Below are positions 62,663 through 64,000 of a stretch of 64,000 nt of DNA, piece after piece (position 1 is the first letter of the stretch; the number at the start of each line of letters is the position of its first letter). The position numbers and the translations under genes are program-made. Under the pieces are notes generated by a model. The model worked only from the letters and a program-made list of their open reading frames with translations. It had not been told where the DNA came from and did no database searches. Source of the stretch: Pseudophaeomoniella oleicola (Eukaryota; Ascomycota; Eurotiomycetes; Phaeomoniellales; Phaeomoniellaceae); contig QWDQ01000001.1 in assembly GCA_003868215.1 (NCBI GenBank), positions 682,001-746,000 of the forward strand, given 5' to 3'.

Positions 62663-63404
62663 CGCCCATCCACCGATCGTGGGGATGGTTTATGAAACAT
62701 CAAAAGCAGAGAATCTTATTATGGGTAGCGGTATTTATCATGTGGGATTACAGGTCTATCGTCCCGGGTGCTGTGATGCCAGCTGAAGATGGACGTCTAT
62801 TTACGATGCCTTCAGCTAGCAGCATTGTCGAGTCTCTTATTTGCAAAGCAAGATATCCCCTTGTGTGTGACGTTTTCGAATGCGCATCTGGGAAGTGGGG
62901 CCAAAGTGAAAGAAACAACGGCGTTCATTTTCTTTTTCCTTTACTTTTCCATTATTTTCATTTTCCGAACATGTCTCCTCCATGTTTCCTGTCAAAATGC
63001 TGTATATCTCAATGAGGGTTTTGTTTTGGGGGGTGATGTCGTCGAGTTAGATACTTTAGTTGTGTGGGTGTGAGCTAATTCTGTTATTGTTCTTCCCCTT
63101 TACGCTTTGAATATTGACGGGCGATACATATGTACCTACTTCTTCATACCTTAGTACTCCGATACTTCATCATGGTGCACTGATCAGGCCCAAGTGTATG
63201 TTTTGTCTGCGTTGTAGATACATACATAGTAATGTAAAAGTGACCCGAAGTCGTTCATTCACTGTTCGGCTCCTAGTCAAGGCTGAACCGAAGTTTCCGG
63301 CAGGGATAGCAAGCAATTATCGCAATACCCAACGGCTCCCCTTCAACATATACACATACACACACACGTACACACGTACAGCATTTACGGTTATACCACT
63401 CATT
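62663..63404. other. Intergenic, convergent 3' flanks
   Basis: T-rich 3' flank of GRR1 with a (CA)n-like ACACAC tract at about 63352-63378. No gene is called. Confidence 0.45.
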
Positions 63405-64000
63405 TCACTCCTGCCACTTAACCCTCCCACTCCTAAACAAATTGACCATTCCCATCGGCAACAGCCCCGGCTCGACGATCGTGAACCCTCCAAACCGGTC
63501 GATGATCTCCGGCCCGTACAGCTGAGCGACCCACTTCCAATACGGATCCATCGAATGCCAGTCCGAGACGATGCCTCCTCGCACGTTCTGGCGGGTTGTT
63601 GCTGCTGCTGGCAACGCGTTCAAGGCTTTCTGGACTTTGCCGCCGGCGTAGGTCTCGATGGGTTGTTCTTCGGCGGTGGGAGTGTCGAGGAGCTTGGAGT
63701 ATACGGTGTATAAGTCGCCGCCGCCGCCTGGGTAGGAGCCGTAGGGTAGGGTTTCGCGGTATTTGGTGTATTCGGCAAAGGACATGAAGGTGTCGTCTTC
63801 GGGGCGGAAGTTGGGATCGTCAAGCTGATCTTGCCATTTTCTGACGTCGCGGGTTTCCCAGGTCTTCTTCGCTTGGGCGTAGGCTTTTCGTTCTGAGATG
63901 AAAAACTCGTCGAGTAGGTGGGAAGGGTTCTCGATGACGTTGTCACGGACGTTGAGCAGGTCGATAAACGGATTGCGAAGTTCAAGACCACCAAGTTCGA
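63405..64000 (-). CDS. 3' part of an unrecognised gene, cut by the window edge
   Basis: An open frame reads from the right edge to the stop at 63405 (197 residues, frame set by GAA at 63998). It runs past the internal Met at 63785 without interruption, so the real start is outside. Visible segments: GGLELRNPFIDLLNVRDNV, NPSHLLDEFFISERKAY, GGIVSDWHSMDPYWKWVAQL, and the end FGGFTIVEPGLLPMGMVNLF. I cannot name the family firmly. The GG-LELRNPF block followed by an NP-x2-LL-D-F-x4-E-x2-Y helix is faintly reminiscent of the region after the catalytic core in domesticated fungal reverse-transcriptase-like (rvt) proteins, but no catalytic motif lies inside the window. Confidence 0.6.
   Translation of the reverse strand, partial: ELGGLELRNPFIDLLNVRDNVIENPSHLLDEFFISERKAYAQAKKTWETRDVRKWQDQLDDPNFRPEDDTFMSFAEYTKYRETLPYGSYPGGGGDLYTVYSKLLDTPTAEEQPIETYAGGKVQKALNALPAAATTRQNVRGGIVSDWHSMDPYWKWVAQLYGPEIIDRFGGFTIVEPGLLPMGMVNLFRSGRVKWQE

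Overview
This window looks like nuclear DNA of a filamentous ascomycete (Pezizomycotina). The evidence is short introns (about 47-130 bp) with GT..AG ends and CTAAC/CTGAC-like branch sites, intergenic gaps of 0.3-2 kb, and a gene set typical of the group (GRR1, RSM22, IPI3, RPL16, RPS12, a HOS4-like ankyrin protein, a VID24-type receptor, PFF1, EFM4). Leotiomycetes would fit, but the sequence alone does not settle the class. I recognise no rRNA, tRNA, CRISPR array or intact mobile element. Exons below were placed by reading splice sites in phase and matching protein family signatures; none has transcript support.

Layout. 0.5-11 kb holds a compact run of seven metabolic genes: two paralogous alpha/beta hydrolases, an FAD aromatic-hydroxylase-type monooxygenase, a carboxymuconolactone-decarboxylase-like protein, a dienelactone hydrolase, a Ure2-like glutathione transferase and a trans-enoyl-reductase-type MDR enzyme. 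Two pairs are head to head. There is no PKS, NRPS, transporter or transcription factor, so the run looks like a small catabolic/detoxification cluster or part of a larger one. 12.7-20.9 kb carries a CDP-alcohol phosphotransferase with a 10-nt microexon, a lineage-restricted-looking basic protein, a PLP aminotransferase and the mitoribosome assembly factor RSM22. 22-25 kb has two secreted proteins, a cupin and a CE12-type esterase. 25-35 kb has the vacuolar M28 protease PFF1, a membrane-anchored S33 peptidase interrupted by an in-frame stop, and a head-to-head sulfide:quinone oxidoreductase / ETHE1-like persulfide dioxygenase pair that together form a mitochondrial sulfide-oxidation unit.

35-64 kb is mostly housekeeping: EFM4, a Cys/His-plus-coiled-coil protein of unknown function, parvulin PIN4 head to head with ALKBH6, polyprenol reductase DFG10, HOS4-like, RPS12, VID24-like, IPI3 head to head with RPL16, an acyl-CoA synthetase, GRR1, and the 3' part of one unrecognised gene running off the right edge.

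The main items for a second look are: the 10-nt microexon; the S33 gene with one in-frame TAA, an altered nucleophile elbow and a GC-AG intron; the two cluster hydrolases with Phe and Cys in place of the usual Ser nucleophile; short motifs shared by the cluster promoters; and an ACTACGTAGT-type palindrome plus TACCTA-rich blocks recurring in intergenic DNA.
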